From Tropicibacter sp. Alg240-R139 (GTDB lineage: Bacteria > Pseudomonadota > Alphaproteobacteria > Rhodobacterales > Rhodobacteraceae): 64,000 nt of DNA. The first letter of the stretch is position 1. Each line of letters starts with the position of its first letter. Position numbers and translations under genes: made by a program. The DNA lies in NCBI RefSeq assembly GCF_900537075.1, contig NZ_UNRA01000006.1, positions 124,001-188,000 on the forward strand, given 5' to 3'. Shown here in pieces: positions 61,090 through 64,000 of this stretch. Under the pieces are notes generated by a model. It was not told the DNA's origin. It saw only the letters and a program-made list of their open reading frames with translations, and did no database searches.

Positions 61090-61623
61090 TCAGGGTCGGA
61101 TTTCGACCGGGGTGCCGATGGGTGTAACGGACCAGAGCTGTGCCATCTGTGCGTTGCTGATGGCGATGCAGCCCGCGGTCCAGTCTCCTGGCAGTGAAAT
61201 ACCGACTATGCCGTTGGGCTGACCGTGGATGAAGATGTCACTGCCGGGATCAACACCGTCCGTCTCGGCGCGCGCGATGTCCTGCGGCCTGGGGTAGTTC
61301 AGGCCAAGCGACAGGTGAAAGGCGCTGTTGGGGTTGCGGCGGTCTATGACGAATTTGCCCAATGGCGTTTTGCCGTCGCCTTCTTGCACCTTGTCACCTG
61401 CAGGTGAAAACCCAAGGGCCACGGGCACTTGCATGACCACTTGACCATCGACCATGGCCGTAAGACGGCGTTCCGACTTTTCGATCAGGATGTGATCGAT
61501 CCGATCAATTTCGAGCACCAGCGGGGACGGTGCGGTCCGTGGTGCAAAGCGGTCCCACAGCATGACGCCGGCGCCGGTCATTAGCACCAGCGCCAGAATG
61601 GTCCACAGGACACGCCCCAGCAT
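61090..61623 (-). CDS. L,D-transpeptidase (YkuD) family protein
   Basis: 177 residues. Residues ~1-25 form a membrane anchor (LWTILALVLMTGAGVMLWDR). The YkuD core reads VDGQVVMQVPVALGFSPAGD, TPLGKFVIDRRNPNSAFHLS and the catalytic motif DIFIHGQPNGIVG...DWTAGCIAIS with His and Cys in the expected order; the usual Arg after the Cys-Ile is Ala. It may cross-link peptidoglycan or attach lipoproteins. Its start is two bases from patB. Confidence 0.86.
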   Translation of the reverse strand: MLGRVLWTILALVLMTGAGVMLWDRFAPRTAPSPLVLEIDRIDHILIEKSERRLTAMVDGQVVMQVPVALGFSPAGDKVQEGDGKTPLGKFVIDRRNPNSAFHLSLGLNYPRPQDIARAETDGVDPGSDIFIHGQPNGIVGISLPGDWTAGCIAISNAQMAQLWSVTPIGTPVEIRP

Positions 61624-61625
61624 GG

Positions 61626-62795
61626 TTACTGAAGATCACCAAAGGCGCGGGTCAGACGTGCGCAGGCCTCTTCAATCCGCGACCGCTGGGTGCCCAGGTT
61701 GAACCGCAGGAAGCTTTCACCGCCCAGGCCAAAGGTCGTGCCATGGTTGGCGGCGATCTGAGCGTCCTGTTCAACGCGACCCGTGAATTCTTCGCGGTCC
61801 ATGCCGGTGTCGGTGAAATCGACCCAGGCAAGATAGGTGGATTCCAGCTTCATCGATGACAGCCCCGGAACCTTGGCGATGGCTGCATCAAAGATCTGTC
61901 GGTTCTGATGCAGATAGGCAACCTGTGCGTCGACCCATTCGGCGCCTTCCGGCGAATAGGCCGTTGCCGTCGCAAACTGTCCGATCGAGTTGGGAGCTAC
62001 GCTGAGCGCGGCCATGCGGGTTGCGAATCGGGCACGCAGGTCGGGATCGGGGATGATCACCTGACCGGTGTGCAAACCGGCGATATTGAAGGTCTTGGAC
62101 GGTGCAGTCAGCATCAGCAGCCGGTCGGTGATCGACGGGTCGGCGTTCTGCATTGCGATGTGTTTGTGGCCTGCATAAACCAGATCGTGGTGAATCTCGT
62201 CCGACAGCAGCAGAAGATCGTGGCGCTTGGCGAAATCGGCAACGCCTTGCAGCTCTTCCTGCGTCCAGACACGGCCACCGGGATTGTGCGGCGAGCAGAG
62301 GATGACCATCTTTTCCGAGCCGGTCATCACCGCATCATAGGACGCGAAATCCATCTCGTACCGGCCATCATTGTTGACCAGCGGGCATTCGATCACTGTA
62401 CGGCCAGCGGCGCGGATGACCTTGGCAAAGGCGTGATAGACTGGAGTGAACAGGACAATGCCGTCGCCCGGCGCTGTGAACGTGTCCAGACACAAGCCCA
62501 CACCATTCACCAATCCGGTGGTGGTAAAGATCGCATCCTGTTCGATGTTCCAACCATGACGGTGTTCCATCCACCACTGAATCGCGCCTTTGTAATCGGC
62601 ATCCAGATTAGTGTAACCCAAAACGCCGTCCGCGACCTCGTGGATCTTGCGGCGTACGGCTTCGGGGGGGTGGAAATCAGTGTCGGCCACCCACATCGAC
62701 AGGCCCGTGTCCGCAGGAACGCCATAGAGCGGCTCCATCATATCCCATTTGGTGCTATGGGTGCCGTGGCGGTCAATCAGGTCGTCGAAATTCAT
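61626..62795 (-). CDS. MalY/PatB-type aminotransferase (cystathionine beta-lyase)
   Basis: 389 residues. WDMMEPLYGVPADTGLSMWV, ADTDFHPPEAVRRKIHEVAD at the N-terminus, then VILCSPHNPGGRVWTQEELQ, LLLSDEIHHDLVYAGHKHIA and the PLP lysine in MLTAPSKTFNIAGLHTGQVI are MalY/PatB features. Such enzymes split C-S bonds of cystathionine or cysteine and can release H2S or thiols. Ends only 2 bases before the transpeptidase. Confidence 0.9.
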   Translation of the reverse strand: MNFDDLIDRHGTHSTKWDMMEPLYGVPADTGLSMWVADTDFHPPEAVRRKIHEVADGVLGYTNLDADYKGAIQWWMEHRHGWNIEQDAIFTTTGLVNGVGLCLDTFTAPGDGIVLFTPVYHAFAKVIRAAGRTVIECPLVNNDGRYEMDFASYDAVMTGSEKMVILCSPHNPGGRVWTQEELQGVADFAKRHDLLLLSDEIHHDLVYAGHKHIAMQNADPSITDRLLMLTAPSKTFNIAGLHTGQVIIPDPDLRARFATRMAALSVAPNSIGQFATATAYSPEGAEWVDAQVAYLHQNRQIFDAAIAKVPGLSSMKLESTYLAWVDFTDTGMDREEFTGRVEQDAQIAANHGTTFGLGGESFLRFNLGTQRSRIEEACARLTRAFGDLQ

Positions 62796-62893
62796 GAGCC
62801 TCTCCTGTCATGTGCGCCGGGCAGGCTAGCGTTATATCCAGTGGGCGCAAGGGGGGCGTTGCGGTGGCGCGCCTGATGGCCTAAATCACCCGC

Positions 62894-63412
62894 ATGAAAC
62901 GTAGCATTCTGATACATCCCGACCCGCGCTTGAAAAAGCTGTGTGATCCCGTTGCCGATATTTCGGACGATTTGCGCAAGCTGGCCGATGATATGCTTGA
63001 GACGATGTATGAGGCACCTGGCATCGGTCTGGCTGCGCCGCAGATCGGTGTGCTCAATCGTATGATCGTGCTGGATTGCGTTAAGGAAGAGGGCGAGGCG
63101 CTCCGCCCGCTGGTGATGTTCAACCCAGAGGTCGTATCGTCTTCGGACGATCTGAACGTCTATGAAGAAGGCTGTTTGTCGATCCCGGATCAATATGCCG
63201 AAGTCACCCGCCCGCGCGAGGTTGAGGTGGCTTGGATGGACCAGAACGGCAATGCGCAGAAAGAGGTGTTCGATGGTCTGTGGGCCACATGTGTGCAGCA
63301 TGAGATCGACCATCTGGATGGCAAGTTGTTCATCGACTACCTCAAGCCGCTGAAGCGACAGATGATTACGCGCAAAATGCAAAAGCTCAAGCGTGAGCGG
63401 GCGCGCGCCTGA
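62894..63412 (+). CDS. def: Peptide deformylase
   Basis: 172 residues. The three metal/catalytic motifs are complete: GIGLAAPQIGVLNRM (motif 1), EEGCLSIPDQYAEVTRP (motif 2, Cys ligand) and CVQHEIDHLDGKLFIDYL (motif 3, HExxH). It removes the formyl group from new proteins. It is the first of three def genes in a row, with stop-start TGAATG to the second. Confidence 0.96.
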   Translation: MKRSILIHPDPRLKKLCDPVADISDDLRKLADDMLETMYEAPGIGLAAPQIGVLNRMIVLDCVKEEGEALRPLVMFNPEVVSSSDDLNVYEEGCLSIPDQYAEVTRPREVEVAWMDQNGNAQKEVFDGLWATCVQHEIDHLDGKLFIDYLKPLKRQMITRKMQKLKRERARA

Positions 63413-63907
63413 ATGGCGGTCCGGCCGATCCTGACCTGGCCTGATGACCGGTTGAGCACGCGATGCGCGCCGGTGACCGGGCCAGAGGATGGGCTGATCG
63501 TGGATATGTTCGACACGATGTATGCCGCACAGGGCCGGGGTCTGGCTGCACCGCAGATCGGTGTGCTTAGCCGTGTGTTCGTGATGGATAGTGGTTGGAA
63601 AGAGGGAGAGCCCTCACCCATTGCCATGATCAACCCCTTCATCATGGCGGCTGAACGCGCTGAAGAGATCGGGGCAGAGGGCTGCCTGTCGATCCCTGAT
63701 ATCATGGTCACTGTTTCGCGCCCGCGCGCGGTGACGGTACAGTGGACCGCGCCCGAGGGGGACATTCACATGGCCGATTTCGACGGGTTCGAGGCCCGCT
63801 GTATCCAGCACGAGTTCGACCATCTGAATGGAATGGTGACCTTTGACCGTCTTGATGACATCGCCCGCCGCACGGCCATGGCGCATTACAGGGAAATGAA
63901 CGCATGA
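63413..63907 (+). CDS. def: Peptide deformylase, second copy
   Basis: 164 residues. GRGLAAPQIGVLSRVFVMDS, AEGCLSIPDIMVTVSRPRAV and RCIQHEFDHLNGMVTFDRLD keep all three motifs and the active Cys, His, Glu. It diverges from the first copy elsewhere (N-terminus VRPILTWPDDRLSTRCAPVT). The start follows the first gene's stop directly; its own stop overlaps the third copy by ATGA. Confidence 0.95.
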   Translation: MAVRPILTWPDDRLSTRCAPVTGPEDGLIVDMFDTMYAAQGRGLAAPQIGVLSRVFVMDSGWKEGEPSPIAMINPFIMAAERAEEIGAEGCLSIPDIMVTVSRPRAVTVQWTAPEGDIHMADFDGFEARCIQHEFDHLNGMVTFDRLDDIARRTAMAHYREMNA

Positions 63908-64000
63908 CAGTTCGCAAATGCCTGCCGTGGCCCGACAAACGCTTGCGGACCAAGGCAGAACCCGTAAGCGAGATTACCGACGAGATCCGCGAGATCTGGA
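63904..64000 (+). CDS. def: Peptide deformylase, third copy (truncated by window end)
   Basis: Only the first 32 codons are inside the window: MTVRKCLPWPDKRLRTKAEP, then VSEITDEIREIW. This is the standard N-terminus of a deformylase and matches copies one and two in layout. The catalytic motifs lie beyond base 64000, so activity cannot be judged. ATGA overlap with copy two shows coupled translation. Confidence 0.85.
   Translation, partial: MTVRKCLPWPDKRLRTKAEPVSEITDEIREIW

Noticed and set aside
1-64000. tRNA, rRNA or insertion sequence genes
   Set aside because: I looked for tRNA cloverleaf ends, rRNA segments and transposase motifs and saw none; a tRNAscan or Infernal run could still find something I missed.

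Overview
The window looks like chromosomal DNA of a marine alphaproteobacterium of the Rhodobacteraceae (Roseobacter group), probably close to Ruegeria. Evidence: GC-rich coding with dense operons; a COQ9 gene; MipZ in place of MinCD; a separate F0 ATP synthase operon with both b' and b subunits; a roseobacter-type tpa-tauABC taurine locus; three peptide deformylase genes in a row; and aerobic B12 genes (bluB, cbiB/cobD, cobC). No rRNA, tRNA, CRISPR array, prophage or intact insertion sequence was seen. The nearest things to mobile DNA are a dispersed palindromic repeat family and a dead transporter gene.

Layout. 1-3.2 kb: end of COQ9, a quinone oxidoreductase, a DUF2189 membrane protein and an acetyltransferase. 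3.4-8.4 kb: taurine use, with tpa (-) divergent from tauABC (+); hairpins follow tpa, tauA and tauC. 8.5-14 kb: DCC-family and DUF4166 proteins, a decayed tctA remnant, a two-part metallophosphoesterase, an acyl-CoA synthetase that may be a DmdB-type 3-methylmercaptopropionate-CoA ligase, and a DOPA-dioxygenase-like protein. 14.2-17.3 kb: a TPR/GT41 glycosyltransferase and an agmatinase-type ureohydrolase. 17.6-25 kb (mostly -): homogentisate cluster hmgA-fahA-MBL-FAD monooxygenase-DUF2783-VOC-maiA with a divergent MarR regulator. The monooxygenase plus 66-residue partner resembles MhaA/MhaB, which feeds 3-hydroxyphenylacetate into homogentisate. 25-27.3 kb: an adenylate cyclase and mipZ.

27.5-36.9 kb (all -): the ffh-rpsP-rimM-trmD-rplS translation operon, extended with rpmE and a DEAD-box helicase and interrupted by two GNATs, a chorismate mutase, bluB and a TylF-type methyltransferase. 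36.9-45 kb: a structured, gene-free stretch upstream of ffh, a secreted protein, a ProX-like deacylase, a run of four perfect hairpins, azoR with a divergent LysR, an EamA exporter, a GNAT, a Zn-protease-like protein, an ArsR regulator, a GcvA-type LysR and a small lipoprotein. 45.3-47.9 kb: atpI-atpB-atpE-atpX(b')-atpF. 48.2-50.4 kb: a GntR/FCD regulator divergent from an aminotransferase with two candidate operators. 50.4-56.8 kb: a lipoprotein, smc, two small exported proteins and an MltB-type transglycosylase. 56.9-58.7 kb: cbiB and cobC. 58.9-64 kb: a degenerate receiver, a Xi-class GST, an L,D-transpeptidase, a MalY/PatB lyase and tandem def genes running off the end.

The most unusual non-coding signals are the MITE-like GC-rich repeat (five loci, either orientation, GCTCCCGC/GCGGGAGC ends), the tandem hairpin array at 38.44-38.52 kb, and the hairpin cluster upstream of ffh. 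All product names are from reading translated sequence; no database search was run.
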